64,000 nucleotides of DNA from Marinobacterium halophilum. Its GTDB lineage: Bacteria > Pseudomonadota > Gammaproteobacteria > Pseudomonadales > Balneatricaceae. Each line of letters starts with the position of its first letter. The stretch's first letter is position 1. Below the pieces are notes generated by a model. The model did not search any database. It was given only the letters and a program-made list of their open reading frames with translations, and had not been told where the DNA came from. Both the position numbers and the translations under genes were made by a program. Positions 30,700 through 40,309 of the stretch are shown in pieces. The stretch lies in assembly GCF_003014615.1 (NCBI RefSeq), contig NZ_PYGI01000007.1:1-64000 (forward strand). Direction: 5' to 3'.

Positions 30700-31272
30700 A
30701 TGTCTGAACTGATCCTGGCATCTGCTTCTCCCCGTCGTCGAGAATTGTTGACGCAAATCGGGGTATCCTTTCGTTGTGACCCCGTCGATATTGATGAAAC
30801 ACCCACCGCGCAGGAATCTGCTCGGGATTACGTCGAGCGGCTGGCGCTGGAAAAGGCACAAGCCTGTCTGCACCGGCACGGGGATGCAGTAATACTCGGG
30901 TCTGATACCAGTGTGGTGGTCGATGGCTGTATCCTTGGCAAGCCCGTAGACGAGAACGATGCCGTGCAGATGCTGCAGCGCTTGTCCGGGCGTTGCCATC
31001 AGGTGATGACGGCGATAGCGGTTGTCTCTGCACAACAGCAGCAGGTTCAGACGGTGGTGACAGATGTCACCTTTGTTACGTTGGATGAAGCACGTTGTCG
31101 CGCCTACTGGCGGACGGGCGAGCCTTGCGACAAGGCGGGCGCTTATGGCATACAGGGGTTGGGTGCCGTGCTGGTGAAACGTATCGAAGGCAGCTATTCC
31201 GCCGTGGTTGGTTTGCCGTTGATGGAAACCGCTGATCTGTTGCAACAATTTGACATCCCGGTCTGGCAGTAG
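30700..31272 (+). CDS. maf: Maf-family nucleotide pyrophosphatase
   Basis: A 190-residue Maf protein, a dTTP/UTP or modified-nucleotide pyrophosphatase. LASASPRRRELL is the signature start, GSDTSVV holds the catalytic acidic residue, and KPVDENDAVQML and GAYGIQG follow. I take ATG 30700; an in-frame GTG at 30691 would overlap mreD. Position between mreD and rng is the conserved gammaproteobacterial arrangement. The subtype (dTTP/UTP versus m7GTP) cannot be fixed with certainty by eye. Confidence 0.92.
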   Translation: MSELILASASPRRRELLTQIGVSFRCDPVDIDETPTAQESARDYVERLALEKAQACLHRHGDAVILGSDTSVVVDGCILGKPVDENDAVQMLQRLSGRCHQVMTAIAVVSAQQQQVQTVVTDVTFVTLDEARCRAYWRTGEPCDKAGAYGIQGLGAVLVKRIEGSYSAVVGLPLMETADLLQQFDIPVWQ

Positions 31273-31311
31273 CCATACATGAATAACAACAGCTGATCGA
31301 GGGCACAGAGG

Positions 31312-32781
31312 ATGGGTGAAGAGATCCTGATCAACTTCACGCCGATGGAAACGCGCGTGGCAGTGATCGAAAATGGTATGCCGCAGGAGATCTACGTCGA
31401 GCGTGCCAAGCGTCGGGGTATTGTCGGCAATATCTATCAGGGCAAGGTAGTGCGTGTGTTGCCGGGCATGCAGGCGGCGTTTGTCGATATCGGCCTGGAG
31501 CGGGCTGCCTTCATCCATGTGGATGAGGTGGTGGATCAGGGTCTGTCGACGGAGCAGCGTAATGCCATGTCCATTGCACAGGTGCTGCGTGAAGGCCAGG
31601 CGTTACTGGTACAGGTCACCAAAGACCCGATCGGCACCAAGGGTGCGCGCCTGACGACACATATTTCCATACCGTCACGCTATCTGGTGTTGATGCCGGG
31701 CAGTACGCATATTGGCGTATCCCAGCGTATCGAAGACCCGCAGGAACGTGATCGTCTGCGTACCCGTATGCAAAGCCTGATGCAGGATGAAACAAGTACG
31801 CCGGAGTGGGGCGTCATTCTGCGTACGGTGGCTGAGGGCATCTCCGAAATAGAGCTGGAGAGTGATCTACAGTTTTTGCGCCGGTTGTGGGAATCGATTC
31901 GCCAAAAGATCAAGAAGGTCAAGGCTCCGGCGATTGTGTATGAAGACCTGCCGTTGAATATGCGCGCTCTGCGCGACATGGCGCATGGCGGTATCGAGCG
32001 GATCCGAATCGACTCGCGCGAGACCTTTCAGCGTGCCCGTGAATTTGTGCAGGCGCTGGTGCCGGAGATCGAAAGCAAGCTGGAGTACTATCCCGGTGAG
32101 CGGCCGATTTTCGACATGTTCAATGTCGAAGAGGAGATGCAGAAAGCCTTGGGTCGCAAGGTTGAACTGAAATCTGGCGGTTATCTGATCTTTGATCAGA
32201 CCGAAGCGATGACCACCGTGGATGTGAATACCGGTGCCTTTGTCGGCCATCGCAACCTGGAAGAAACCATCTTTAAAACCAACCTGGAAGCGGCAACCGC
32301 GATTGGCCGTCAGCTGCGCTTGCGCAATCTGGGCGGTATTATCATCATCGATTTCATCGACATGGAAGACTCGGATCATCAGCGCCAGGTGCTGCGCACG
32401 CTGGAGCGGGTGCTGGAAAAAGACCATGCCAAGTGCAAGGTCACCGGAGTGTCCGAACTTGGGTTGGTGGAAATGACCCGAAAGCGGACCCGCGAGAGTC
32501 TGGAACAGGTATTGTGTGAGCCCTGTATCCACTGTCAAGGTCGTGGCTCGCTGAAGACGCCGGAAACGGTGTGTTATGAAATATTCCGTGAAATTTTGCG
32601 CCAGCATCGTGCCTACGATACTGAAACCTATCTGGTGCTGGCGGCGCAGTCCGTGGTGGAGCACTTGCTGGATGATGCATCCGATTATGTTGCCGAACTT
32701 GAGGATTTTATTGGTAAAACGGTCCGTTTCCAGGTTGAGCCGCTCTATACACCCGAGCAGTTCGACGTTGTACTCCGCTAA
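31312..32781 (+). CDS. rng: Ribonuclease G
   Basis: A 489-residue RNase E/G-type endonuclease that matures 16S rRNA 5' ends and degrades some mRNAs. An N-terminal S1 domain (about 35-130) carries GIVGNIYQGKVVRVLPGMQAAFVDIG. The DNase-I-like catalytic region has VDVNTGAFVG and IIIDFIDMED with acidic metal ligands, and the zinc-link Cys pair is in CEPCIHCQGRG. The length and the absence of a long C-terminal scaffold distinguish it from RNase E. yhdP follows after 12 bases. Confidence 0.96.
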   Translation: MGEEILINFTPMETRVAVIENGMPQEIYVERAKRRGIVGNIYQGKVVRVLPGMQAAFVDIGLERAAFIHVDEVVDQGLSTEQRNAMSIAQVLREGQALLVQVTKDPIGTKGARLTTHISIPSRYLVLMPGSTHIGVSQRIEDPQERDRLRTRMQSLMQDETSTPEWGVILRTVAEGISEIELESDLQFLRRLWESIRQKIKKVKAPAIVYEDLPLNMRALRDMAHGGIERIRIDSRETFQRAREFVQALVPEIESKLEYYPGERPIFDMFNVEEEMQKALGRKVELKSGGYLIFDQTEAMTTVDVNTGAFVGHRNLEETIFKTNLEAATAIGRQLRLRNLGGIIIIDFIDMEDSDHQRQVLRTLERVLEKDHAKCKVTGVSELGLVEMTRKRTRESLEQVLCEPCIHCQGRGSLKTPETVCYEIFREILRQHRAYDTETYLVLAAQSVVEHLLDDASDYVAELEDFIGKTVRFQVEPLYTPEQFDVVLR

Positions 32782-32793
32782 CCGGTCCTGACC

Positions 32794-35700
32794 GTGCGGC
32801 GCCATCTGAGCCGAGCCTGGTGGCTGAGTGTCATCCTGCTGTTGCTGTTAGCGTTGCTGCTGACGGCGGCACGGGTGTTGCTGCAGTCTGTTGACCGGTG
32901 GCGCCCTGATCTCGAAGCCTACCTTAGCCAAACACTGAGTGCTCCGGTTGTTATTGGGCAACTACACGGGCAGTGGAACTATGCCTATCCGGTTCTGACC
33001 GTGGACCGGCTTGACGTACGTACGCCGGCTGCTTCCGGCCCGGAAGGGCAGCTGGTGCTTGACCGCCTGACGCTGGAGTTGGATCCCTTTGCCTCACTAC
33101 TGGCCCGTGCCCCGATCTTCAACCGTTTTGAAGCCCAGGGTGCGCGGATGCGTTGGCATCAGCGCAGTGGAGCATGGTTACATCGTCCGGGGGCGGCACC
33201 GGAAGCTCCGGCCCGAGAGGGTATTTCCATCGCTGCCTGGGAACGTCTGTTGGCGGTGCTGTTACAGCAGCCCTATGCCGTAATTCGTGACGTTGAGTTG
33301 GCTTTGGTACCTGAACAGGGGCAGAGTCTGGTAATTTCGCCTGCCGATATCGAGCTGGAAAACGCTCCGAATAAACACCGTCTCAGTGGTCTGTTCCGCA
33401 TGCCGTTGTTGGGTGAGGCGACGGAGATGGCCTTTGTCGTCGAGACTGAGTCGGTATTGGAGCCGAATGCTCTGGACGCTCGCTACCGGGTGTTTTTTGA
33501 TATGAAACACCTCGGGCCTGAGCTGTTCCGGCTATTCGGACGTGAGTGGGGTGTGGAACAGCTGGATCTGAATACTCGGATCTGGAGTGAATTCGAGCAT
33601 CGTCGGCTGCAGAGCGCACAGGCAGAAGTGGCGCTGTCACAACTTGCGCTGACGAGCCCCGGCGTACCTTATCCACAATCGGCCCGTGTCGATATCAGCG
33701 TGCAACCCCGTGGCGATCACTACCAACTGCAGCTTGAACGTCTGCAACTGGCTCATGAGCAGGCCCGTTTTGAACTGCCGTTACTGATGCTGCAGGGCTC
33801 GTTGCCGTGGTCGGGCCGCCCTGATGGTGTGCAGGCCGGTATTCCCGAACTGGATATTGAGGCGTTGTCGAGCTGGCTGGCAACGGCCCCTGGTATGCCG
33901 ACTGCAGCGGCCGCGTTGCTGGGTGAATTGCAAGTGCGGGGGCGGTTGCAACAGCTGAGCGTGGACATGCCGGTTGGTGGCAACTGGCAGGCGTTGCAGC
34001 TGACGGCAGATCTGGAACAGTTGCAGGTGAGCGCATGGCACGGTGCCCCTGCTTTGGTGGGCGTCAGCGGTCGCCTGGAAGCGGGAATGAAGAGTGGTCG
34101 TATCGATCTGGACAGTACCGATTTCAGCATGCATTTCCCTGAGTTGTATCCACAGCATTGGAACTATCAGCAGGCACAGGGTCGGATCAAGTGGGCTGTG
34201 GATCAGCGTGGTGTGCGTGTAGGCAGTGAGCATTTGCAACTGCGCAATGAGCATGTCAATGCGGGCGGGCGTTTCAGTATCGATCTGCCGTTCGACCAGA
34301 GTCGCCAGAGCGAGTTGGTGCTGATGATCGGCATGACCGATAGTGATGGGCGGCAAGCACCGGTCTATACACCTGCAGATGCGGTCGGTCAGGGCCTGCA
34401 CCGTTGGCTTGAGCAGGCGCTCAAGAGCGGGAAGCTGCGTCAGGGCGGGTTGCTGTTGCGCACGGGAACCCGCCGCTTGCAGCAGCCGACATCGCCGGTG
34501 GTGCAGCTGTTTTTCGATATTGCGGATGGGCAGTTGGCGTACCAGCCAGGCTGGCCGGCCATAACCGCCGGTGATCTGTATGTACTGGTGCGTGATGCCG
34601 GTGTTGCGATCAATATCAACCGGGCGAAGCTGTTGCAAAGTGACATTCCGTCCGGTTGGGTGTATCTGCCACCGGGTGAGCACACCTTGCAGGTTGAAAC
34701 CCTGCTCCAGGGGCCTGTGAGCGATCTGGACCATATCCTCAAACAGACGCCACTGGCGCAGCTGTTGGGGAGCCCTGTGCAGGAATGGACGCTTGATCGT
34801 GGGCAGGCGAAAACGCGGTTGAGCCTCGCGATTCCGTTGGTCGATAGCATGACGCCGGCAGTGGAGGTAACGGTTGCACTGGACCAGGCCCGTCTGCGTC
34901 GTCAGACGCTGGAGGTGTCCGGCATTTCGGGTGAATTGAACTATCACCAGGGTACCGGGCTGAGTGCTGACAAGCTGCAGGGCTCCTTTCTTGGTCAGCC
35001 GGTGCAGGCCCGTATCGATACCCAAGAGCAGAATTATCGGGTGCAGCTGCAGGGACAGTCGGAAATGACGCAACTGCAGCAATGGTTACAGCTGCCGATA
35101 CTGGAAGCGAGTGCGGGCCTGGCGCAGTGGCAGGCACAGCTGGATCTGTGCCGTGAGGCACAGTGTCCACAATTGACGGTCCGCTCGGACTTACAGGGTG
35201 TGGGCCTGACATTACCGGGTATTCTGGCCAAAACAGCCGATCAGCCGGCACCGCTCGCGCTGACCCTGGGTCTGATGCCGGAGGTGCATGTGCAGGCACT
35301 GGATCTACGTTTGCCGGCAGACGGTATTGTCCCGCTGCAGGTGCGTGCCGCTGCATCCGGTAGTGAGCCGCTGCGCGTACGACTGGATCATCCCCAGTTG
35401 TCGGGCGAAGTGGCATTGGCCTCGTCGACACAGCCTCTGACGCTGCACCTTGAGCACTTACAACTGGACGCCTTGATGCCTGCCGCCGAGTCGGTAGCCA
35501 ATGGCGTGCAGCCGTCTTCGGTGCCAACGCCCCATCAATTGACTGATCCGACAGCCATCGCACGGCTGCCACTCACGGCTGTACGCATTCGGGACCTATG
35601 GTTTGATGGCAAGCCGCTTGGTGAGTGGCGTTTCAGGTTACAGCCAGCCGTGGATGGACTTCAGGTTCGTGATCTTGAGGCGTCTCTGGAGCAGCTGACT

Positions 35701-36381
35701 GTGCGTGGTGAACTCGATTGGGTGCAAAGCGAAACGCCGTATACGGCAACGTCACTGACACTGGCGGGCAAGGATCTGGGGCGCTTGCTGAAGACCTGGG
35801 GTTATGGTCGAGTCATGGAAACCGAGCAGTTGGACGGGATGCTGCAGCTGCAATGGTCTGGTGCGCCCTGGCAGTTTGCACCGGATGATCTGGATGGAGA
35901 GTTTATATTTGATCTGGGCAATACCCGGCTGATTGAAACCACTGACAGCAGCAACATCCTGCGCGTGTTCGGTATTCTCAATTTCAACTCACTGGCACGC
36001 CGGTTGCGACTGGACTTCAGTGATCTGTTTAAAAAGGGCATCAGCTTCGACAGTATCAATGGTCATTACCGGCTGGAAAATGGTGTTGCCCGTACGGTGA
36101 AGCCGTTGCGGCTGCAGGGGCCATCGGCCAACATGCAGTTGAGCGGGGAGGTGAATCTGGTGACTGAACAGCTGAATAAATCGGTTGAGGTGACGTTGCC
36201 ACTCAGCAGTAATGCGCCGTTGGCAGCAGTGCTGCTCGGAGCCCCCCAGGTTGCAGGGGCGGTGTTTGTCATCGATAAGCTGATTGGTGACCGGCTGGAG
36301 CGCTTCAGTACGCTCAGTTACCGCTTGTCAGGGCATTGGGATGACCCGCAGCTGGAGCTGCAGGTTATCCCGGAAGGCTGA
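32794..36381 (+). CDS. yhdP: YhdP-family AsmA-like inter-membrane lipid-transport protein
   Basis: A 1195-residue protein with an N-terminal signal anchor (about 7-27) and a long periplasmic beta-rich body with repeated AsmA/DUF3971-type segments. The C-terminal block LDGEFIFDLGNTRLIETTDSSNILRVFGIL is diagnostic. YhdP proteins are large bridge-like (RBG-type) proteins that help move phospholipid to the outer membrane. The start is GTG 32794, chosen because it yields MRR before the membrane helix as in homologues. It ends 5 bases from convergent darP. Three long antisense frames here are shadows. Confidence 0.93.
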   Translation: MRRHLSRAWWLSVILLLLLALLLTAARVLLQSVDRWRPDLEAYLSQTLSAPVVIGQLHGQWNYAYPVLTVDRLDVRTPAASGPEGQLVLDRLTLELDPFASLLARAPIFNRFEAQGARMRWHQRSGAWLHRPGAAPEAPAREGISIAAWERLLAVLLQQPYAVIRDVELALVPEQGQSLVISPADIELENAPNKHRLSGLFRMPLLGEATEMAFVVETESVLEPNALDARYRVFFDMKHLGPELFRLFGREWGVEQLDLNTRIWSEFEHRRLQSAQAEVALSQLALTSPGVPYPQSARVDISVQPRGDHYQLQLERLQLAHEQARFELPLLMLQGSLPWSGRPDGVQAGIPELDIEALSSWLATAPGMPTAAAALLGELQVRGRLQQLSVDMPVGGNWQALQLTADLEQLQVSAWHGAPALVGVSGRLEAGMKSGRIDLDSTDFSMHFPELYPQHWNYQQAQGRIKWAVDQRGVRVGSEHLQLRNEHVNAGGRFSIDLPFDQSRQSELVLMIGMTDSDGRQAPVYTPADAVGQGLHRWLEQALKSGKLRQGGLLLRTGTRRLQQPTSPVVQLFFDIADGQLAYQPGWPAITAGDLYVLVRDAGVAININRAKLLQSDIPSGWVYLPPGEHTLQVETLLQGPVSDLDHILKQTPLAQLLGSPVQEWTLDRGQAKTRLSLAIPLVDSMTPAVEVTVALDQARLRRQTLEVSGISGELNYHQGTGLSADKLQGSFLGQPVQARIDTQEQNYRVQLQGQSEMTQLQQWLQLPILEASAGLAQWQAQLDLCREAQCPQLTVRSDLQGVGLTLPGILAKTADQPAPLALTLGLMPEVHVQALDLRLPADGIVPLQVRAAASGSEPLRVRLDHPQLSGEVALASSTQPLTLHLEHLQLDALMPAAESVANGVQPSSVPTPHQLTDPTAIARLPLTAVRIRDLWFDGKPLGEWRFRLQPAVDGLQVRDLEASLEQLTVRGELDWVQSETPYTATSLTLAGKDLGRLLKTWGYGRVMETEQLDGMLQLQWSGAPWQFAPDDLDGEFIFDLGNTRLIETTDSSNILRVFGILNFNSLARRLRLDFSDLFKKGISFDSINGHYRLENGVARTVKPLRLQGPSANMQLSGEVNLVTEQLNKSVEVTLPLSSNAPLAAVLLGAPQVAGAVFVIDKLIGDRLERFSTLSYRLSGHWDDPQLELQVIPEG

Positions 36382-36386
36382 TGCAA

Positions 36387-36905
36387 TCAGACTTCGTACA
36401 ACTCGCGGATATACTTGAACAGCTTGCGTGAATGGGTTGGCGGCTGTTCGCGTTGACGTTCGCGCTGTGCATTGCGGATCAGCTGGCGCAAATGCTGAAT
36501 ATCGGCGTTCGGGTGAGCTTCGATAAAGCTTTGCAACTCGGCATTGCCCCCATCAATCAGGCGCTCGCGCCACTGCTCCATGCCGTGGAACAGTTGGTTG
36601 TGGGCAGCACTGGACGAGTCAAAGCGGTCCACGACTTCGCGAATTGCATCGGCATCCGCTGTGCGCATCAATCTGCCGATGTACTGCAGATGACGGCCCT
36701 TGGCGTTGTTGGATTTCAGCCGTGAATATTCTGCAATAGCACTTCTTAGTTGGTCGTCAATGGGCAGTCTGGCCTGCTGGTCCGGGCGCAGTTCAGCCAT
36801 GTGTTTGCCCAGCTGCTGCAGTTCTTCGGCTTCCCGCTTGAGCTGGGACTTGCTGGGCGGCAGCTCTTCGGCGTCGTCCGGGTGGTTCGGGTCAAAGTCG
36901 GTCAT
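36387..36905 (-). CDS. darP: Ribosome-associated protein DarP (YjgA, DUF615)
   Basis: A 172-residue helical, highly charged protein of the DUF615 family. It assists late 50S assembly at the peptidyl transferase centre. PPSKSQLKREAEELQ at the N-terminus and LFKYIRELYE at the C-terminus are family features. I start at ATG 36905 (MTDFDPNHPDD) because GGAAGA precedes it at a good distance. An ATG at 36917 overlaps mgtE and has no ribosome-binding site. It is the last gene of the long minus-strand run. Confidence 0.92.
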   Translation of the reverse strand: MTDFDPNHPDDAEELPPSKSQLKREAEELQQLGKHMAELRPDQQARLPIDDQLRSAIAEYSRLKSNNAKGRHLQYIGRLMRTADADAIREVVDRFDSSSAAHNQLFHGMEQWRERLIDGGNAELQSFIEAHPNADIQHLRQLIRNAQRERQREQPPTHSRKLFKYIRELYEV

Positions 36906-36916
36906 AGGATCTTCCA

Positions 36917-38266
36917 TCAAGCAAAAAACAGGGTTGCCAGGCCCAGAAAGGCAAAAAAGCCGACAACATCGGTAATGGTAGTCAGCAATACGCTACCGGC
37001 CAAGGCCGGGTCGATCCCCGCTGATTTGAGGATCATCGGTAACAGGGTGCCGGCCATGGCCCCTGCCAGCAGGTTGATCACGATGGCCAGGGCGATGACG
37101 ATGCCAACCGTCAGGTCCTGGAACCAGAGCACGGCGACAACGGCGACAACCAGCGCCCACAGCAGACCGTTGAGTGCGCCGACGATCAGCTCGCGGTTGA
37201 ACAGCCAGCCGATGTTGGAGCGTTCAACGTGCCCCAGTGCCTGGCCACGGATCATCAGGGTCAACGTCTGGCTACCGGCAATGCCGCCCATGGAGGCGAC
37301 AATCGGCATCAGTACGGCGAGGGCGACCACTTTATCAATGGTGTCCTCGAACAGGCCAATCACGGCGGACGCGATGAAGGCGGTAATCAGGTTGATGCCG
37401 AGCCAGACTGCGCGTCGTCGAGTGGTCTTCATGATCGGTGCAAAGGTATCTTCGTCCTCGTCGAGACCGGCCATGCTCATCAGCGAATGGTCGGCATCTT
37501 CACGGATGACGTCAACCACGTCATCAATGGTGATACGGCCGAGCAGTTTGCCTTGGGCATCGATAACGGGGGCGGAGATCAGATCCAGCTGTTCGAACTG
37601 GCGGGCTACGCTTTCGTCAGGCATGTCCGCCGGAATCGCTTCGACTCCGGTGTTCATCACCTCACGTACCAGTACATCCGGATCGGTGGTCAGCAGTCGG
37701 GTCAGCGGCAGTACGCCAATGTAGGCACCCTTGCGGCTGACCACGAACAGGGTGTCGGTCATTTCCGGGATTTCCTTGTGCCGGCGCAGGTAGCGCAACA
37801 CGGTCTCCACAGTAATGTCCGGCCGAATGGTCACCGTATCGGTGTTCATCAGGCCGCCGGCAGTATCCTCGGGGTACGAGAGCACCTGTTCAACACGCTC
37901 ACGGTTTTCCTGGTCCATGATCTGCAGCAGTTCTTTCATTACCCGGTCGGGTAACTGCTGCAGAATGTCGACCATATCATCCGTTTCCAGCGTCTCGGTT
38001 ATCGCCAGAACTTCGGAGGCTTCCATGCGGCTTAGAATATCGGCCTGGGCTTCGTCGCCGAGGTACTGCAGAACCTCGCCTTCCAGGTTTTTGTGCAGCA
38101 GATTCCACAGAATCTGGCGCTCGCGAGGCGGCGTTTTTTCCAGCAGGTGAGCCACTTCAGCAGGGCGTAGCCCCTTGTTGAGCATAAACCGAAGCTGCTG
38201 GAGTTCACCCACCTCCAGTGCGGCACTGAGCGTTTCCAGGTTGGAGGGCGTGTCCGGCTGGCTCAT
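36917..38266 (-). CDS. mgtE: Magnesium transporter MgtE
   Basis: A 449-residue Mg2+ channel. The N-terminal helical domain (about 20-130) has LEKTPPRERQILWNLL. The paired CBS domains (about 130-255) include EDTAGGLMNTD and GRITIDDVVDVI. The C-terminal five-helix pore has PIVASMGGIAGSQTLTLMIRG and LPMILKSAGIDPALAGSVLLTTITDV, the pore-lining Asp motif. The N and CBS domains sense cytosolic Mg2+ and close the gate. No M-box riboswitch is apparent in the 70 bases upstream. Confidence 0.95.
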   Translation of the reverse strand: MSQPDTPSNLETLSAALEVGELQQLRFMLNKGLRPAEVAHLLEKTPPRERQILWNLLHKNLEGEVLQYLGDEAQADILSRMEASEVLAITETLETDDMVDILQQLPDRVMKELLQIMDQENRERVEQVLSYPEDTAGGLMNTDTVTIRPDITVETVLRYLRRHKEIPEMTDTLFVVSRKGAYIGVLPLTRLLTTDPDVLVREVMNTGVEAIPADMPDESVARQFEQLDLISAPVIDAQGKLLGRITIDDVVDVIREDADHSLMSMAGLDEDEDTFAPIMKTTRRRAVWLGINLITAFIASAVIGLFEDTIDKVVALAVLMPIVASMGGIAGSQTLTLMIRGQALGHVERSNIGWLFNRELIVGALNGLLWALVVAVVAVLWFQDLTVGIVIALAIVINLLAGAMAGTLLPMILKSAGIDPALAGSVLLTTITDVVGFFAFLGLATLFFA

Positions 38267-38336
38267 GGGTGTATCTCACTCACAGGGTTTGTCGCAGAAA
38301 TTGCCGCAACGTGTGCAGATGGCGCAGAAACGTTGG

Positions 38337-38606
38337 TTATTCGGGTTCGTCGAAGCGGTTGTTGATCAGTGTTTCCAAGGCATTCAAGGCGTCCAGTTCA
38401 TCCTCGCCATGGGCGCTGAGCTGGATTTTCGTGCCCTTGTTGGCGGCCAGCATCATGACCGACATGATGCTTTTGCCATCAATCTCGCGGTCTTCGCGGG
38501 TGATGCGTATATCGGCCTGGAATTGACTGGCTGTGGTCACCAGTTTGGCCGCCGCCCGGGCGTGTAGCCCCAGTTTGTTGATAATGGTCAGTTGCTTTTC
38601 AATCAT
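38337..38606 (-). CDS. ptsO: Phosphocarrier NPr of the nitrogen PTS
   Basis: An 89-residue HPr-fold protein. His15 in NKLGLHARAA is the phosphorylation site, and Ser46 lies in GKSIMSVMML. NPr relays phosphate from PtsP to PtsN in the regulatory PTS-Ntr branch, which adjusts potassium and envelope functions. The start overlaps the rapZ stop by 8 bases. Position after rapZ is as in other rpoN clusters. Confidence 0.94.
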   Translation of the reverse strand: MIEKQLTIINKLGLHARAAAKLVTTASQFQADIRITREDREIDGKSIMSVMMLAANKGTKIQLSAHGEDELDALNALETLINNRFDEPE

Positions 38607-39483
38607 GTGGATGTCCCGCAGCAGGCTGACTCAGTTCACGGTGCAGCACCTGGACATTATCCATATGCGCGCGGAAATAACCAGCCAGTTGCTCAGCGAC
38701 ATAGACAGAGCGGTGCTGGCCACCGGTACAGCCGATGCCGATGGTAATGTAACTGCGGTTGTTGGCCTGAAAACGGGGCAGCCATTTGTCGACGAATTCA
38801 CGGATATCCTGCACCATTTCACTGACGTCATCGGCGCGGGATAAAAAGTCGACGACGGCCGGGTCGCGGCCGGTAAAGCCACGCAGTTCAGGTACCCAGT
38901 AAGGGTTGGGCAGTGAGCGCACATCGAAGGTGAAGTCGACATCAAGCGGGACGCCGTGCTTGAAACCGAAGGACTCGAATTGCAGTGACAGGGTCTGTTC
39001 ACTGCGGCCAGCCACGCGCAACTTTATTTCGTCCCGGAGCTCGTAGAGTGACAGGCGAGTGGTATCGATGCGCAGGTCGGCAAGGTTGGCGATCGGTTCA
39101 AGCAGTTCGCGTTCGGTGCGGATTGCCTGTTGCAGGCTCTGGTTCTGATCGGTCAGCGGGTGGCGACGTCGAGTTGCATTGTAGCGCCGCAACAGGGTGG
39201 ATTCACCGGCATCAAGAAACAGGGTTTCGCTGTTCAGTTCCGGGTGTTGACGCAGCTGCTGCATCACTGCCGGGAACTGTTTCAGATTACTGGGCAGGTT
39301 GCGTGCATCGATACTGACTGCGATCGACTGGGCCGGATACTCCTCGGCCAGCATCAACCGGATCAGCTCGGGCAGCAGCAGGGCGGGCAGGTTGTCGATG
39401 CAATAGAAGCCGACATCCTCCAGCGCCTGCAACGCAGTACTTTTGCCGGATCCGGAACGGCCGCTGAGAACGACCAGACGCAT
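38599..39483 (-). CDS. rapZ: RNase adapter protein RapZ
   Basis: A 294-residue nucleotide-binding protein. It starts MRLVVLSGRSGSGKST with a P-loop at 8-16. The C-terminal domain has SFGFKHGVPLDVDFTFDVRSLPNPYW and IGIGCTGGQHRSVY, the glucosamine-6-phosphate-sensing half. In E. coli RapZ guides RNase E to the sRNA GlmZ and so controls GlmS. I start at ATG 39483, directly after ptsN with 1 base between. The upstream frame is a ptsN shadow. Confidence 0.96.
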   Translation of the reverse strand: MRLVVLSGRSGSGKSTALQALEDVGFYCIDNLPALLLPELIRLMLAEEYPAQSIAVSIDARNLPSNLKQFPAVMQQLRQHPELNSETLFLDAGESTLLRRYNATRRRHPLTDQNQSLQQAIRTERELLEPIANLADLRIDTTRLSLYELRDEIKLRVAGRSEQTLSLQFESFGFKHGVPLDVDFTFDVRSLPNPYWVPELRGFTGRDPAVVDFLSRADDVSEMVQDIREFVDKWLPRFQANNRSYITIGIGCTGGQHRSVYVAEQLAGYFRAHMDNVQVLHRELSQPAAGHPHD

Positions 39484-39484
39484 G

Positions 39485-39946
39485 TTATCGCTCCTGACAC
39501 AGGCGCTGTACACGGCTGAGCAGACTCGCGGAGTCTTCACAGGCGCGCAGTGCTTCACGTGCTTCCGAGTGGTTGAACAATTCTGCCAGTCCGGCCAGGG
39601 TCTGCAAGTGTTCCTCGGCACCCTGTTCAGGTACCAGCAGGAGGCACACCAGATCCACCGGGCGGTTATCGATGGCGTCAAAGTCGATGGGTGATGACAG
39701 GGTCATCAGCATCCCGATCGCTTTGTCGACACCGGCCATGCGGCAGTGCGGAATCGCGACCCCTTCACCGATACCGGTGCTGCCAAGGCGCTCACGATTA
39801 ATAAGGCCGCTGAATATGTCTTCAGCGGCCGGGCCGTCCAATTGCTCGGCAATTGTTTGGCTGGCGAGTTCGAGGACCCGCTTCTTGCTGACCACATCTA
39901 CATGGCAGAGGGTGCGAGATGGGGTCAGCAGTTCAGATAGTTGCAT
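39485..39946 (-). CDS. ptsN: PTS IIA-like nitrogen-regulatory protein PtsN
   Basis: A 153-residue EIIA-Ntr with phospho-acceptor His67 in GEGVAIPHCRM. It receives phosphate from NPr and controls K+ transport and sigma-54-linked functions by direct protein contacts. It lies between hpf and rapZ in the conserved rpoN-hpf-ptsN-rapZ-ptsO cluster, one base before rapZ. Confidence 0.95.
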   Translation of the reverse strand: MQLSELLTPSRTLCHVDVVSKKRVLELASQTIAEQLDGPAAEDIFSGLINRERLGSTGIGEGVAIPHCRMAGVDKAIGMLMTLSSPIDFDAIDNRPVDLVCLLLVPEQGAEEHLQTLAGLAELFNHSEAREALRACEDSASLLSRVQRLCQER

Positions 39947-39967
39947 GTCGTGACGTGCTGCTACCGG

Positions 39968-40258
39968 TTATTTGTGGGATTTCATTTTTTCTTTGTGCTT
40001 GATGATCTGGCGATCCAGTTTATCGACCATCCCATCAATCGCAGCATACATATCGTCGTGTTCGTTGGATGCAAACACTTCTCCGCCTGCCAGATGGATA
40101 TCAGCCTCGGCTTTCTGGCGCTGCTTTTCAACACTGAGTGTTACCTGTGCATTGGTGATGTTATCGAAGTGGCGCTCCAGGCGGTCAAACTTGGTACGAA
40201 CGTATTCGTTAAGGGCGTCAGTCAGTTCGACGTGATGGCCAGTGATGTTGATCTGCAT
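39968..40258 (-). CDS. hpf: Ribosome hibernation promoting factor (short form)
   Basis: A 96-residue HPF/YfiA protein (MQINITGHHVELTDALNEYV ... HKEKMKSHK) with the beta-alpha-beta-beta-beta-alpha pattern and a basic C-terminal helix. Short HPF binds the decoding centre and favours 100S dimers with RMF in stationary phase. I start at ATG 40258, the conserved N-terminus, not 8 codons upstream. It follows rpoN by about 50 bases. Confidence 0.95.
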   Translation of the reverse strand: MQINITGHHVELTDALNEYVRTKFDRLERHFDNITNAQVTLSVEKQRQKAEADIHLAGGEVFASNEHDDMYAAIDGMVDKLDRQIIKHKEKMKSHK

Positions 40259-40309
40259 AGGTTTTCTCCTCGTGATGGACACGTTCTTTCAGCGTTCCTT
40301 TCACTCTCA

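Noticed and set aside
33781-35082. 433-codon open frame on the minus strand, and another at 34739-35572
   Set aside because: Both lie inside yhdP, which is continuous on the other strand with conserved ends. Their products are Gln/His/Arg- or Pro/Ala-rich shadow sequences.
38267-38336. M-box magnesium riboswitch upstream of mgtE
   Set aside because: The 70-base gap is too short and shows none of the long-range pairing expected.
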